A stretch of 64,000 nucleotides of DNA from Enterococcus plantarum. Lineage in GTDB: Bacteria; Bacillota; Bacilli; Lactobacillales; Enterococcaceae. Below the pieces are notes generated by a model. It did no database searches. It saw only the letters and a list, made by a program, of their open reading frames with translations, and had not been told where the DNA came from. Both the position numbers and the translations under genes were made by a program. The stretch lies in NCBI RefSeq assembly GCF_001730295.1, contig NZ_MIKA01000047.1, forward strand, positions 62,001-126,000. The letters are read 5' to 3'. Shown here piece after piece: positions 35,573 through 47,626 of the stretch (positions are counted from its first letter, which is position 1; the number at the start of each line of letters is the position of its first letter).

Positions 35573-35648
35573 GATTGGCTGCGCCAGAATAGATGATGAA
35601 CAATACTTGGCGAACGAAGTGAGAGAAGTTACCATACTAGTGAATCAC
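35573..35648 (+). repeat. 76-bp direct repeat, copy 1
   Basis: Identical over all 76 bases to copy 2 at 35716-35791. It begins GATTGGCTGCGCCAG (a small TGGC/GCCA hairpin) and ends TAGTGAATCAC. A further GTGAATCAC lies just before it at 35561-35569, so the unit boundary itself is repeated. It lies between the T-box terminator and hisS. Confidence 0.9.
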
Positions 35649-35715
35649 CAAAAGCCCAATCCCAAAAAAGCAAAGAAAAAAATTGTGAGTTGCTTTTTAG
35701 GTCTGTAAGCATAGC

Positions 35716-35791
35716 GATTGGCTGCGCCAGAATAGATGATGAACAATACTTGGCGAACGAAGTGAGAGAAGTTACCATACTAGTGAATCAC
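35716..35791 (+). repeat. 76-bp direct repeat, copy 2
   Basis: Exact copy of 35573-35648, 143 bases downstream. Absence of any difference points to recent duplication or gene conversion. No coding frame runs through either copy. Confidence 0.9.
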
Positions 35792-35929
35792 TGAATCACC
35801 AAATCGCGCTAATAAAGGAAAAAAGAATCGACGATAAAATAAGTGAAAAGAGTATAAAAAATAAAACCTCACTTATACCTAGGACGAAAAATCGTTGTCC
35901 CAATAAACAATAACTAGGAGATGAAACAA

Positions 35930-37231
35930 ATGAGTTATCAAAAACCAAAAGGAACCAATGACTTATTACCAGGAACTTCAGAAAAGTGGCAGTTTGTTGA
36001 AGAAACTGCTCGTTTGATTTTTCGTGATTACCAATATGAAGAAATCCGTACGCCGATTTTTGAACATTATGAAGTAATTTCTCGTAGTGTAGGAGATACA
36101 ACAGATATCGTGTCAAAAGAGATGTACGATTTTTACGATAAAGGAGATCGTCATGTAACATTACGTCCAGAAGGAACTGCACCAATCGTTCGTTCATTTG
36201 TTGAAAACAAACTGTTTGGACCTGAATTTACGAAACCGTATAAAACGTATTATATGGGACCAATGTTTCGTTATGAGCGTCCGCAAGCAGGTCGTTTAAG
36301 ACAATTTCACCAAATCGGAGCAGAAGCTTTCGGTAGCGAAAATCCCGCAGTGGATGTCGAAAGTATGGCAATGGCTTTAGACTTTTTCAAACAATTAGGC
36401 ATTAATCAAATTCGATTAGTGATCAACTCTTTAGGCGATAAAGCTACAAGAGCGGCATATCGTCAAGCTTTGATCGATTATTTAGAACCAAAATCCGCTG
36501 AATTGAGTGAGGATTCAAAACGTCGTTTGCACGAGAATCCATTGCGTGTATTAGATAGTAAAGATAAAAAAGATCGAGTGATCGTAGCAAATGCGCCATC
36601 AATTTTAGATTATCTAAGCGAGTCATCAAAAGAACATTTTGAAACAGTTCAAACAATGTTAAATGAATTGAACATTCCGTTTGTAGTGGACAGTAATATG
36701 GTTCGTGGATTGGATTATTATACAAATACCATTTTTGAAGTGATGAGTGAAGCACCAGGTATGGGCGCACAAGCAACGATTTGTGCTGGCGGACGTTATG
36801 ATGGGTTAGTTGAAGAATTAGGCGGACCAGCAACACCTGGTTTTGGTTTTGCGATGGGGATCGAGCGTGTCTTGATTACTATGGAAGCCGAAGGTGTTGT
36901 GGTGCCAGTAATCAACGACATTGACGCTTACGTGGTCGGAATTGGTGAGCAGACAAATATTGAGGCATTAAAACTTGTTCAAGCAATCCGTGATTTTGGT
37001 TTCTCAGCAGATCGTGATTTTATGAACCGCAAAGCAAAAGCCCAATTTAAAACTGCCGCTAAAGTAAACGCCAAACTTGCCTTGACTTTAGGGGAAACAG
37101 AATTAGCCGAGGGAATCGTTAACGTAAAATCAATGGCTAACCGTAATGAAAAATCATTCCCACTATCAGATATTTATGAAAGATTTGATGAAGTCTATGA
37201 TGAAATGATGACCGTGATGTTTGATGAATAA
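35930..37231 (+). CDS. hisS: Histidyl-tRNA synthetase
   Basis: Class II synthetase. Motif 2 lies in [22 protein letters not shown], the HisA motif is [14 protein letters not shown], motif 3 is [13 protein letters not shown] and the C-terminal anticodon-binding domain starts at about residue 330. The start is ATG 35930, 9 bases after AGGAG, giving 433 residues; ATG 35921 immediately abuts that site. It is 29 bases ahead of aspS and controlled by the T-box about 370 bases upstream. Confidence 0.97.
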   Translation: MSYQKPKGTNDLLPGTSEKWQFVEETARLIFRDYQYEEIRTPIFEHYEVISRSVGDTTDIVSKEMYDFYDKGDRHVTLRPEGTAPIVRSFVENKLFGPEFTKPYKTYYMGPMFRYERPQAGRLRQFHQIGAEAFGSENPAVDVESMAMALDFFKQLGINQIRLVINSLGDKATRAAYRQALIDYLEPKSAELSEDSKRRLHENPLRVLDSKDKKDRVIVANAPSILDYLSESSKEHFETVQTMLNELNIPFVVDSNMVRGLDYYTNTIFEVMSEAPGMGAQATICAGGRYDGLVEELGGPATPGFGFAMGIERVLITMEAEGVVVPVINDIDAYVVGIGEQTNIEALKLVQAIRDFGFSADRDFMNRKAKAQFKTAAKVNAKLALTLGETELAEGIVNVKSMANRNEKSFPLSDIYERFDEVYDEMMTVMFDE

Positions 37232-37260
37232 AGAGTAAAAATGAAAAGGAGCAAAGACCA

Positions 37261-39030
37261 ATGACAAAAAGAACAGTATACTGTGGAGAAGTCTCAGCAG
37301 ATTTAGTAGGACAAGTGATTACATTAAAAGGGTGGGTACAAAAACGTCGTGACTTAGGCGGAGTTATTTTTATTGACCTACGTGACCGTGAAGGAATTGC
37401 ACAAGTGGTGTTCAATCCAGCCCATTCAAAAGAAGCTTGGGAAATTGCAGATAAATGTCGTAGCGAATATGTAATTGAAATTACTGGAGAGCTGACGTAT
37501 CGTGATAAAGAAGCAATCAATCCTAAAATGAAAACCGGTGAATTTGAAGTGATGGCAACAGATATCACGATTTTAAATACAGCAAAAACACCACCATTTT
37601 TGATTGAAGATGAAAACAATGTCGGCGATGAAATCCGTATGAAATACCGTTATTTAGACTTACGCCGTCCAAAAATGACTGCAAACTTAAAATTACGTCA
37701 TGAAGTAACCAAATCAATCCGTCATTATTTAGACGATACTGATTTTATCGATATCGAAACACCTTATTTTGGTAAATCAACACCAGAAGGCGCGCGCGAC
37801 TATTTAGTGCCATCACGTGTACATGCAGGGCATTTTTATGCATTACCACAATCACCACAAATCTTTAAACAATTATTGATGAATGCTGGTTTCGATCGTT
37901 ATTACCAAATCGTTCGTTGTTTCCGTGATGAAGATTTACGTGGTGACCGTCAACCAGAATTTACACAAGTCGATTTAGAGACAACTTTCTTATCGCCAGA
38001 AGAAATCCAAACAATGACTGAAGAGATGCTAGCGAAAGTGATGCGTGAAACAAAAGGGATCGAAGTGACATTACCATTCCCACGTATTAGCTACGACGAA
38101 GCGATGGCACGTTATGGTAGTGACAAACCTGATACTCGTTTTGATATGGAATTGATTGATATCGCAGATGTAGTAAAAGATGTTGATTTTAAAGTCTTCC
38201 AAATGGCGCTAGAAAATGGTGGGCAAGTAAAGGCGTTGAATGCTAAAGGTGCTGCTGATAACTATTCAAGAAAAGATATGGATAACTTAGGTACCTATGT
38301 AAGTCAATTTGGTGCCAAAGGACTTGCATGGTTAAAAGTAGAAGAAGACGGTCTAAAAGGGCCAATCGCGAAATTCTTAACAGAGGTTTCTGATGACTTG
38401 ATCAAAGCGACAAATGCAGAAGTTGGCGATATTTTGATGTTTGGTGCTGATAAACCGGAAATAGTTGCAGCATCATTAGGTGCCGTACGTTCGCGTTTAG
38501 GGAAAGAATTAGGATTGATCGATGATACTAAATTCAATTTCTTGTGGGTCGTTGATTGGCCATTGTTTGAATACGATGAAGAAGCTGGTCGCTACGTATC
38601 TGCACACCATCCATTCACCCAACCGAAAGAATCAGATATTGAACTACTTTCGACAGATCCAGCAAACGTTTATGCCGAAGCTTACGATATTGTCTTGAAT
38701 GGTTACGAACTAGGTGGCGGTTCATCACGTATCCATAAACGTGAGTTGCAAGAAAAAATGTTTGAAACGCTAGGCTTTACAAAAGAATCAGCACAAGAAC
38801 AATTTGGTTTCTTGCTAGATGCCTTAGATTATGGTTTCCCTCCACATGGCGGGATTGCTTTAGGATTAGACCGTTTAGTGATGTTATTAGCTGGCGAAAA
38901 TAATATTCGTGAAGTAATTGCCTTCCCTAAAAATGGGAAAGCAGCTGACCCAATGACAAGTGCACCAAGTGTCGTTTCACCATTACAATTATTTGAATTA
39001 AATATCGATGTCACGGCTGTCGATGAATAG
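37261..39030 (+). CDS. aspS: Aspartyl-tRNA synthetase
   Basis: Bacterial-type class IIb synthetase of 589 residues. An N-terminal OB-fold ([24 protein letters not shown]) leads into motif 2 ([24 protein letters not shown]), the GAD insertion domain and motif 3 ([15 protein letters not shown]). AAAAGGAGC precedes the start. It is co-transcribed with hisS and ends in a terminator. Confidence 0.97.
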   Translation: MTKRTVYCGEVSADLVGQVITLKGWVQKRRDLGGVIFIDLRDREGIAQVVFNPAHSKEAWEIADKCRSEYVIEITGELTYRDKEAINPKMKTGEFEVMATDITILNTAKTPPFLIEDENNVGDEIRMKYRYLDLRRPKMTANLKLRHEVTKSIRHYLDDTDFIDIETPYFGKSTPEGARDYLVPSRVHAGHFYALPQSPQIFKQLLMNAGFDRYYQIVRCFRDEDLRGDRQPEFTQVDLETTFLSPEEIQTMTEEMLAKVMRETKGIEVTLPFPRISYDEAMARYGSDKPDTRFDMELIDIADVVKDVDFKVFQMALENGGQVKALNAKGAADNYSRKDMDNLGTYVSQFGAKGLAWLKVEEDGLKGPIAKFLTEVSDDLIKATNAEVGDILMFGADKPEIVAASLGAVRSRLGKELGLIDDTKFNFLWVVDWPLFEYDEEAGRYVSAHHPFTQPKESDIELLSTDPANVYAEAYDIVLNGYELGGGSSRIHKRELQEKMFETLGFTKESAQEQFGFLLDALDYGFPPHGGIALGLDRLVMLLAGENNIREVIAFPKNGKAADPMTSAPSVVSPLQLFELNIDVTAVDE

Positions 39031-39039
39031 AATTTGCTG

Positions 39040-39075
39040 AAAAACGGTTGGGAGAAATTCCCAATCGTTTTTTTA
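39040..39075 (+). terminator. Terminator of hisS-aspS
   Basis: Hairpin GGTTGGGA/TCCCAATC (39046-39067) with flanking A-T pairs and a run of seven T. Confidence 0.88.
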
Positions 39076-39141
39076 CGGTCAAAACAAGATCGTCGCGTCA
39101 ATTGAATGGGCCAATTAAACTTTAGACAGATGAATTACGTT

Positions 39142-39174
39142 GTTTATAATTCGTTTACATTTATCCTTTATACT
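39142..39174 (+). promoter_or_regulatory. GTTTA direct repeats and promoter of the ankyrin lipoprotein gene
   Basis: GTTTA occurs at 39142 and 39153, one DNA turn (11 bp) apart. TATACT begins at 39169, 16 bp after the second GTTTA. The same spacing occurs before the DUF4822 lipoprotein gene at 51751-51805. The layout is typical of an OmpR-type response regulator site overlapping a weak -35. Confidence 0.5.
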
Positions 39175-39209
39175 GGTTTTAATCTATTATTAAAGGAGGG
39201 ATTACGAGA

Positions 39210-40004
39210 ATGAAAAAGCAATTTTTATTGAAGACGCTACTATTGTTTTCGTCATTGCTACTTTTTTCAGCCTGTCAAACGAATAAAAGTGAGAAGACAC
39301 AACCAACGGAGGAGAGTACGGATATGGGAATTAAAAAAGATGAACGTAGTCAATCTACTAAAGAAGAGTTAGAGCATACAACGGAAACAACAGAATTTAC
39401 ACGCAAAGAGTTTGCTAACGGAAGCTTGATCCAAGCCGTAAATGAAAAAAATGCTGAAAAAGTTCAAGAAATACTGAAAGATAAAGACTATCCGATCAAT
39501 GAAAAAAATGAACGAGGAGAAACATCGCTTCTGATTGCAACGCATCAAAATTTCATTGAGATCGCCAAAATCCTGATTGACGCGGGAGCGGATATTAATG
39601 TACAAGATTTAATTTCTGATAGTCCTTATCTTTATGCTGGAGCGCAAGGGAAAACTGAAATTTTAAGCTACATGCTGGAAAAGCAAACACCTGATCAACA
39701 AAAAGTAAACCGCTTCGGTGGAAATGCATTGATTCCAGCAGCAGAAAAAGGACATCTTGAGAATGTGAAATTACTATTAAAAGATGGACGTGTAGAGATT
39801 GACCATCAAAATAATTATGGCTATACTGCCCTTATCGAAGCGGTAGCTTTGACAGATGGATCTCTTGTATATCAGCAAATCGTTACTGTTTTATTGGAAG
39901 CGGGAGCAGATAAAAATTTAAGAGATAATACTGGACGGACAGCTGAAGATTACGCTAAAAATTTAGGTTATACTGAAATATTGAAAAGCCTAAATGCCAA
40001 TTAA
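39210..40004 (+). CDS. Ankyrin-repeat lipoprotein
   Basis: A 264-residue lipoprotein. The signal peptide MKKQFLLKTLLLFSSLLLFSAC has a lipobox cysteine at C22. A Ser/Thr/Glu-rich linker (about 23-70) is followed by five or so ankyrin repeats (NEKNERGETSLLIATHQNFIEIAKILIDAGADINVQD; GGNALIPAAEKGHLENVKLLLKDG; YTALIEAV; LLEAGADKNLRDNTGRTAEDYA). Ankyrin repeats bind proteins; finding them on the outer face of a Gram-positive membrane is less usual. AAAGGAGGG precedes the ATG. It is a single gene. The function is unknown. Confidence 0.88.
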   Translation: MKKQFLLKTLLLFSSLLLFSACQTNKSEKTQPTEESTDMGIKKDERSQSTKEELEHTTETTEFTRKEFANGSLIQAVNEKNAEKVQEILKDKDYPINEKNERGETSLLIATHQNFIEIAKILIDAGADINVQDLISDSPYLYAGAQGKTEILSYMLEKQTPDQQKVNRFGGNALIPAAEKGHLENVKLLLKDGRVEIDHQNNYGYTALIEAVALTDGSLVYQQIVTVLLEAGADKNLRDNTGRTAEDYAKNLGYTEILKSLNAN

Positions 40005-40139
40005 GATTGAATTTTTCAAAAGCTTGATTCGTGTAACGAATAAGTATTTTCTTCTATTCTGAAGATTGTCCTTTTTTTCTTATCGTAAAGCACGTATAAT
40101 AAGAACCAAATGAATCAAGTAAAGTGAGGCTACCTCTAC

Positions 40140-41015
40140 ATGAAAAAATTTTTTGAAAGTTTACCTGTCCATGATTATACGACAAAACTTTCAGTGTCGA
40201 TCGTTTATGCGATTTTGGCATCTGTTGCGATGAACTTCTTTTATCAACCAGGAAATATCTATTCCAGTGGGATTACAGGACTAGCTCAAATTCTTACAAC
40301 CTTATCAACGAATATCGTAGGGTTTAAAGTACCTGTATCGATTACGTTATATGCTTTAAATATCCCGCTGTTCTTTGTGGCTTGGCTAAAAATTGGTAAA
40401 AAATTCACCGTTTTTACCTTTTTAACGGTCACATTAACCTCAATTTTTATGCAGATTGTACCGCAAACAAGTTTATCTAATGATCCCATTATTTGTGCGA
40501 TATTTGGTGGAGCAGTGATGGGATCTGGGATTGGGTTTGCTTTGAAAAATGGTCTTTCATCAGGTGGATTGGATATTTTTAGCATCACGATCCGTAAGAA
40601 AACAGGACGTTCAGTAGGATCGATATCCATGTATTTCAATGGATTAATTATTTTCGTAGCAGGATATTTGTTTGGTTGGCAGTATATGTTTTATAGTGCG
40701 TTGTCAATTTTTGTCAGTGGTAAAGTAACAGACGCCGTGTATACGAAGCAAAAGAAAATGCAGGTTATGATCATCACAAAAAATCCAGATGATGTAATCG
40801 ATGGTATTCAACAGAAAATGAGACGAGGCATTACGATTATCCATGAAGCAGAAGGGGCATATCGCCATGACAAACAAACGCTACTACTGACAGTCGTGAC
40901 TCGTTTTGAATTACCTGCGTTAGAAGCTGCCATGAAAGAATCTGATCCATCTGCGTTTGTCAGCATTTCTGATAATGTAAAAATTCTCGGTCGCTTTTAT
41001 GAAGAAGACCTGTAA
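40140..41015 (+). CDS. YitT-family (DUF161/DUF2179) membrane protein
   Basis: A 291-residue protein. About five or six N-terminal membrane segments contain FYQPGNIYSSGITGLAQIL and LKNGLSSGGLDIF, two copies of the family's internal repeat motif. A cytosolic DUF2179 domain follows from about residue 215 (MQVMIITKNPDDVIDGIQQKMRRGITIIHEAEGAY). The role of the family is not established. GTGAGG precedes the start, and it ends in a terminator. Confidence 0.9.
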   Translation: MKKFFESLPVHDYTTKLSVSIVYAILASVAMNFFYQPGNIYSSGITGLAQILTTLSTNIVGFKVPVSITLYALNIPLFFVAWLKIGKKFTVFTFLTVTLTSIFMQIVPQTSLSNDPIICAIFGGAVMGSGIGFALKNGLSSGGLDIFSITIRKKTGRSVGSISMYFNGLIIFVAGYLFGWQYMFYSALSIFVSGKVTDAVYTKQKKMQVMIITKNPDDVIDGIQQKMRRGITIIHEAEGAYRHDKQTLLLTVVTRFELPALEAAMKESDPSAFVSISDNVKILGRFYEEDL

Positions 41016-41032
41016 GGTATGATATCATCTTA

Positions 41033-41063
41033 AAAAATCCAGAGTAGGGTCTGGATTTTTTTA
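41033..41063 (+). terminator. Terminator of the YitT-family gene
   Basis: AAAATCCAGA pairs with TCTGGATTTT (41035-41060), followed by a T run. Confidence 0.88.
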
Positions 41064-41174
41064 TTTGTACTAAAACTAGAAATGAGAGCGTGGATCGTGT
41101 TTGTGATTGCAGGCTAAAGTATAGGATCAACTATTATGAATAGAGTGGTTAATTAAAAAAATAATCTCTTTTTC

Positions 41175-41203
41175 TTGAAAAGAAGAATGAAAACTGTTAA
41201 ACT
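41175..41203 (+). promoter_or_regulatory. Probable cggR/gap operon promoter
   Basis: TTGAAA (41175-41180), 17 bases, then TAAACT (41198-41203). The leader between here and cggR is about 140 bases and carries a short open frame. Confidence 0.5.
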
Positions 41204-41230
41204 ATGTATATAAGATTGAGGGACGCTTTT

Positions 41231-41305
41231 ATGACTGTTAAAGAATTTAACAATGAAAAAGAAGAACGTCAATCCTATTTTTTTAAAGTTCATAGGTCGT
41301 TTTAA
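41231..41305 (+). CDS. Possible 24-codon leader peptide upstream of cggR
   Basis: ATG 41231 follows GAGGGA by 7 bases, a good site, and encodes 24 residues (MTVKEFNNEKEERQSYFFKV then HRSF) before TAA. It ends 40 bases before the cggR start. It could be translated to couple or modulate cggR expression, or be a remnant. I know no relative. Confidence 0.35.
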   Translation: MTVKEFNNEKEERQSYFFKVHRSF

Positions 41306-41345
41306 GTCTTACTTGGACGTTTTTGGACCAACGAAGGAGCGCATC

Positions 41346-42383
41346 ATGCTAGATGAATTGAAAATGATTGAAGCAGTTGCTCCAGATTTGCTCGATGTAA
41401 TGCAGGAAAGGTTTCATATTCTTCGTAATATATACTGGATGCAGCCTATTGGACGTAGAAGCCTATCTGATAGTATGGGAATAACAGAAAGAGTCTTAAG
41501 AACTGAGACAGACTTCCTGAAAAATCTTCAACTAATAGAAACTTCTAAAAGCGGAATGACATTAACTGAAAAAGGCTTAGGTGTTTATCAAGGTTTAGAG
41601 TCGATGATGAATCAACTACTTGGCATGCATCAAGTCGAAAAAGAAATCAGTCAATACTTTGGAATCAAACGTTGTATCGTTGTAGCTGGTAATAGTGACA
41701 ATCAGGATAAAGTTCTTTATGAGTTCGGAGATATTTTGACCGATTCGTTGGATTTGCTTTTACCTGAAGGACGTAATATTATTGCAGTGATGGGCGGAAC
41801 AACAATGGCAATGACTGCAGAGCACATGGGAACACTTGAAACAGAAAAGAGACATAATCTGTTTGTTCCAGCTAGAGGTGGAATCGGTGAAGCAATGACG
41901 GTTCAAGCTAATTCGGTAAGTGCTGTAATGGCAAGTAAAACCGGTGGTCATCATAGAGCATTATATGTTCCAGAACAGTTGAGTCTTGAAACGTATAATT
42001 CACTACTGCAAGAACCTTCGATCCAAGAGGTGTTGACGCTGATTGAACAGAGCAATTGTGTTGTTCATAGTATTGGACGCGCGTTGCATATGGCAGCACG
42101 TCGTAAAATGTCAGATGACGAAATGGTTATGTTAAAGCAAAATAATGCTGTAGCAGAATCTTTTGGCTATTTCTTTGATGAAGAGGGCGAAGTTGTTTAT
42201 AAGATTCCTCGAATCGGACTTCAGTTAAAAGATGTCCAGAAAATTTCGAATGTCGTTGCAATTGCAGGCGGTAAGTCGAAAGCTAAAGCAATCCGCGCTT
42301 ATATGAAAAATGCACCAAAACAAACGTGGCTCATCACAGATGAAGCTGCCGCAAATGAGATTTTAAAAGGGGTAACCCTTTAA
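41346..42383 (+). CDS. cggR: Central glycolytic genes regulator CggR (SorC family)
   Basis: A 345-residue repressor of the gap operon in Firmicutes that responds to fructose 1,6-bisphosphate in studied species. An N-terminal winged helix ([28 protein letters not shown]) is followed by a SorC-type sugar-phosphate domain ([50 protein letters not shown]). The start is ATG 41346 ([19 protein letters not shown]) with AAGGAG 5 bases upstream. The frame runs 31 codons further upstream to 41253, but that extension lacks a site and overlaps the small leader frame. It lies 40 bases ahead of gap. Confidence 0.94.
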   Translation: MLDELKMIEAVAPDLLDVMQERFHILRNIYWMQPIGRRSLSDSMGITERVLRTETDFLKNLQLIETSKSGMTLTEKGLGVYQGLESMMNQLLGMHQVEKEISQYFGIKRCIVVAGNSDNQDKVLYEFGDILTDSLDLLLPEGRNIIAVMGGTTMAMTAEHMGTLETEKRHNLFVPARGGIGEAMTVQANSVSAVMASKTGGHHRALYVPEQLSLETYNSLLQEPSIQEVLTLIEQSNCVVHSIGRALHMAARRKMSDDEMVMLKQNNAVAESFGYFFDEEGEVVYKIPRIGLQLKDVQKISNVVAIAGGKSKAKAIRAYMKNAPKQTWLITDEAAANEILKGVTL

Positions 42384-42423
42384 AATAAAAAAATTTTTGA
42401 TTTTCATAAGGAGGAAATCTTTA

Positions 42424-43425
42424 ATGACAGTTAAAGTAGGTATTAATGGATTTGGACGTATCGGACGCTTAGCATTCCGTCGTATCCAAGATGTAGCAGG
42501 AATCGAAGTAGTAGCAATCAATGATTTAACAGACGCTAAAATGTTGGCTCACTTGTTAAAATATGACACAACTCAAGGACGTTTCAACGGAACTGTTGAA
42601 GTTCATGATGGATCTTTCAACGTAAACGGTAAAGAAGTTAAAGTTCTTGCTAACCGCAACCCAGAAGAATTACCATGGGGCGACTTAGGCGTAGATATCG
42701 TTCTTGAATGTACTGGATTCTTCACTTCAAAAGAAAAAGCTGAGTTACACTTAAAAGCTGGTGCTAAACGTGTTGTTATCTCTGCTCCAGGCGGAAATGA
42801 CGTACCAACAATCGTTTATAACACGAACCACGATATCTTAACAGGTAAAGAAACAGTTATCTCAGGTGCTTCATGTACGACTAACTGTTTAGCTCCTATG
42901 GCTAAAGCTTTACAAGATAACTTTGGTGTGGTTGAAGGTCTTATGACGACAATCCACGCTTACACAGGTGACCAAATGACTCTTGATGGACCTCACCCAG
43001 GTGGAGACTTCCGTCGTGCACGCGCTGCAGCAGAAAACATCGTACCTAACACTACTGGTGCTGCTAAAGCAATCGGTCTAGTTATCCCTGAATTAAACGG
43101 TAAATTAGATGGAGCTGCTCAACGTGTTCCTGTAGCAACTGGTTCATTAACTGAATTAGTAACAGTTCTTGACAAAAAAGTAACAGTTGAAGAAGTAAAT
43201 GAAGTGATGGCTAAAGCTGCTAACGAATCTTACGGATATAACACAGACGAAATCGTTTCTTCTGATATCGTAGGGATGACTTTCGGTTCATTATTCGATG
43301 CTACTCAAACAAAAGTAATGACTGTTGGCGATCAACAATTAGTGAAAACTGTTGCTTGGTATGACAACGAAATGTCTTATACTGCACAATTAGTTCGTAC
43401 TTTAGAGTACTTCGCTAACTTATAA
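42424..43425 (+). CDS. gap: Glyceraldehyde-3-phosphate dehydrogenase
   Basis: NAD-dependent glycolytic enzyme that makes 1,3-bisphosphoglycerate. The N-terminal NAD motif is [15 protein letters not shown], and the catalytic cysteine is in [14 protein letters not shown] substrate loop ([14 protein letters not shown]) and [16 protein letters not shown] follow. The start is ATG 42424, 8 bases after AAGGAGG, giving 333 residues. Codon use is strongly biased, as expected for a highly expressed gene. A GC-rich terminator separates it from pgk. Confidence 0.97.
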   Translation: MTVKVGINGFGRIGRLAFRRIQDVAGIEVVAINDLTDAKMLAHLLKYDTTQGRFNGTVEVHDGSFNVNGKEVKVLANRNPEELPWGDLGVDIVLECTGFFTSKEKAELHLKAGAKRVVISAPGGNDVPTIVYNTNHDILTGKETVISGASCTTNCLAPMAKALQDNFGVVEGLMTTIHAYTGDQMTLDGPHPGGDFRRARAAAENIVPNTTGAAKAIGLVIPELNGKLDGAAQRVPVATGSLTELVTVLDKKVTVEEVNEVMAKAANESYGYNTDEIVSSDIVGMTFGSLFDATQTKVMTVGDQQLVKTVAWYDNEMSYTAQLVRTLEYFANL

Positions 43426-43469
43426 GATTCATTCTTATCATTAGTGAAATTTGAACAACTGTGAAATAA

Positions 43470-43505
43470 TAAGCGGGGAAGCAACGCGCTTCCCCGCTTT
43501 TTTTA
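43470..43505 (+). terminator. Terminator between gap and pgk
   Basis: A 12-bp stem (43471-43482 with 43488-43499), GC-rich, with seven T. Transcripts covering cggR-gap should mostly end here, so pgk needs read-through or its own promoter. Confidence 0.92.
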
Positions 43506-43562
43506 TAAGTTTAAGATAATCATTCTTTTTAAAAATTTAAAAATAGATAGGAGTAACGTTTA

Positions 43563-44756
43563 ATGGCTAAAAAGACTATCAAAGATGTAGACTTAAAAGA
43601 CAAAAAAGTTCTTGTACGTGTCGACTTTAACGTACCTTTGAAAGATGGCGTGATCACGAACGACAACCGTATCGTAGCGGCACTTCCAACAATCAAATAC
43701 GTAATTGACAATGGTGGGAAAGCAATCTTATTCTCTCACTTAGGTCGTGTTAAAACAGAAGAAGATAAAGCCGGCAAATCACTAAAACCAGTTGCAGAGC
43801 GTTTAGGCGAATTATTGGGCAAACCAGTAACGTTCGTTCCAGAAACTCGTGGTACTGAATTAGAAACTGCTGTTAACAACATGAAAGACGGCGATGTTTT
43901 AGTATTTGAAAACACTCGTTTCGAAGATATCGACGGTAAAAAAGAAAGCGGAAATGACGCTGAATTAGGTAGATACTGGGCTTCTTTAGGCGATGTATTT
44001 GTTAATGATGCATTTGGTACGGCTCACCGTGCACACGCTTCTAATGTAGGAATTGCGTCAACTGGTATCCCAACAGTTGCTGGATTCTTAATGGAAAAAG
44101 AAATTAAATTCGTTGGTGAAGCAGTAACTGCACCAAAACGCCCATTTGTTGCTATCTTAGGTGGCGCAAAAGTTTCTGACAAAATCGGTGTTATCGAAAA
44201 CTTGATCTCTAAAGCAGATAAAATCCTTATCGGTGGCGGAATGACCTATACATTCTACAAAGCGAAAGGAATCGAAATCGGTAATTCTCTTGTTGAAGAA
44301 GATAAGGTTGCTTTAGCAAAAGAGTTGATTGAAAAAGCTGGTGACAAACTAGTATTACCAATCGATTCAGTATGTGCTAATGAATTCAGCAATGATGTTG
44401 AAACAGTTATCACTGATGGCGAAGCTGTCCCAGAAGGTTACATGGGCTTAGACATTGGACCTAAATCAATTGAATTGTTCACTAAAGAATTAGAAGGTGC
44501 AAAAACAGTTGTTTGGAACGGACCAATGGGCGTATTCGAAATGAGCAACTTTGCTAAAGGTACGATCGGTGTATGTGAAGCAATTGCTAACTTAGAAGAT
44601 GCAACAACAATTATCGGTGGAGGAGACTCTGCTGCAGCTGCAATCCAATTAGGCTTTGCTGATAAATTTACTCACATCTCAACTGGTGGGGGCGCAAGCT
44701 TAGAATTATTAGAAGGTAAAGAATTACCAGGATTAGGGGCAATCAACGAGAAGTAA
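43563..44756 (+). CDS. pgk: Phosphoglycerate kinase
   Basis: Transfers phosphate from 1,3-bisphosphoglycerate to ADP. Signatures are [16 protein letters not shown] at the N-terminus, [15 protein letters not shown], the ATP-site [16 protein letters not shown] and [13 protein letters not shown] with [13 protein letters not shown] at the C-terminus. Length 397. AGGAG lies 10 bases before the start. An imperfect long hairpin separates it from tpiA. Confidence 0.97.
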   Translation: MAKKTIKDVDLKDKKVLVRVDFNVPLKDGVITNDNRIVAALPTIKYVIDNGGKAILFSHLGRVKTEEDKAGKSLKPVAERLGELLGKPVTFVPETRGTELETAVNNMKDGDVLVFENTRFEDIDGKKESGNDAELGRYWASLGDVFVNDAFGTAHRAHASNVGIASTGIPTVAGFLMEKEIKFVGEAVTAPKRPFVAILGGAKVSDKIGVIENLISKADKILIGGGMTYTFYKAKGIEIGNSLVEEDKVALAKELIEKAGDKLVLPIDSVCANEFSNDVETVITDGEAVPEGYMGLDIGPKSIELFTKELEGAKTVVWNGPMGVFEMSNFAKGTIGVCEAIANLEDATTIIGGGDSAAAAIQLGFADKFTHISTGGGASLELLEGKELPGLGAINEK

Positions 44757-44786
44757 AAAAGTTGAACAAGCCTATTTTGATCTCAA

Positions 44787-44844
44787 GTATTACTGGAGAA
44801 AAATTTTAGCGATGCTTTTTATCGTGAATTTTATTCAGTAATAC
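44787..44844 (+). repeat. Long imperfect hairpin between pgk and tpiA
   Basis: GTATTACTG (44787-44795) pairs with CAGTAATAC (44836-44844). AAAATT pairs with AATTTT inside, and CGAT with ATCG at the tip. There is no T run, so an RNA processing or stability site is more likely than termination. Confidence 0.65.
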
Positions 44845-44880
44845 CGAAGAGAGATGGCTTGTGAAACTGGATTGGTTTGA

Positions 44881-45675
<795 letters not shown>

Positions 45676-45746
45676 TCACGTCTTATAACAATATACGCAA
45701 TTAATCAAAGATTCATTGAATATTCTATGAATTATGCAAAAAATGT

Positions 45747-45775
45747 TTGCATAGCGCACGGTTATTCACTACAAT
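45747..45775 (+). promoter_or_regulatory. Probable promoter of eno
   Basis: TTGCAT (45747-45752), 17 bases, then TACAAT (45770-45775), about 60 bases before eno. Confidence 0.6.
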
Positions 45776-45803
45776 CATAATTAAGGGAATCGAATCCCCT
45801 TAG

Positions 45804-47132
<1,329 letters not shown>

Positions 47133-47199
47133 TTTTAGTTGATTATAAAGCAAAAAGGGACAACTGATCGTTTGATTTTTTCTCCTTATACTCATATGT

Positions 47200-47236
47200 A
47201 AAAGAGCTTGGTGCATAAGATCAAGCTCTTTTTTTG
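47200..47236 (+). terminator. Terminator of eno
   Basis: AAAGAGCTTG (47201-47210) pairs with CAAGCTCTTT (47222-47231), followed by further T. Confidence 0.9.
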
Positions 47237-47379
47237 TAGGCATTTTTTTTGAAAATCAGTATAAATATAAAGTACTTCATTAAAAAAATACGGATGAGAG
47301 TCTTATGAAAGTTTTTTTTCTTAATAGTCATGTATAATCTTATATATCAGTTAGACAATTTATAGTATAAAAACTTACC

Positions 47380-47408
47380 TTGCTGAAAATTAAAGACAAT
47401 GATACAAT
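47380..47408 (+). promoter_or_regulatory. Promoter of the 47.5-kb two-gene unit
   Basis: TTGCTG (47380-47385), 17 bases, then TACAAT (47403-47408). It lies 50 bases before the small first gene. The stretch 47237-47379 upstream shows only A/T-rich sequence. Confidence 0.55.
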
Positions 47409-47458
47409 TAGAGACAGATACTAATTAAACTTGTCACTCTTTGAAGGGAGGAATTAAA

Positions 47459-47626
47459 ATGGCCACAATTAGCTTTGAAAGAGAAATCGTGTTAACTGAA
47501 AAAGATGCAGAAATTATAGAAACTGCACAACCGACACAAAAATATTTTAATGCTGTAAAACAAAATAAGATCAAATTAACAGAAACTTTGAAGGAAACAC
47601 CTGCATGGATGAAAAGAAAAGCTTAG
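47459..47626 (+). CDS. Small protein, candidate antitoxin of a GNAT pair
   Basis: A 55-residue soluble protein (MATISFEREIVLTEKDAEII then ETAQPTQKYF, ending in a basic KETPAWMKRKA). AAGGGAGGAA lies about 6 bases before ATG 47459. I do not recognise a DNA-binding fold. It overlaps the following GNAT-like gene by 22 bases, with the small gene first, which is the usual order for antitoxin and toxin. The function is inferred from this arrangement only. Confidence 0.55.
   Translation: MATISFEREIVLTEKDAEIIETAQPTQKYFNAVKQNKIKLTETLKETPAWMKRKA

Noticed and set aside
35387-35596. 69-codon forward frame over the T-box
   Set aside because: It runs through the T-box stems, antiterminator and terminator and has no ribosome binding site; the RNA element explains the sequence.
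35573-35791. CRISPR array
   Set aside because: Only two long copies with one 67-base interval, no cas genes, and repeat length far above CRISPR norms.
41253-41345. 31-codon N-terminal extension of cggR
   Set aside because: No ribosome site upstream of 41253, while ATG 41346 has AAGGAG and gives the usual CggR length.
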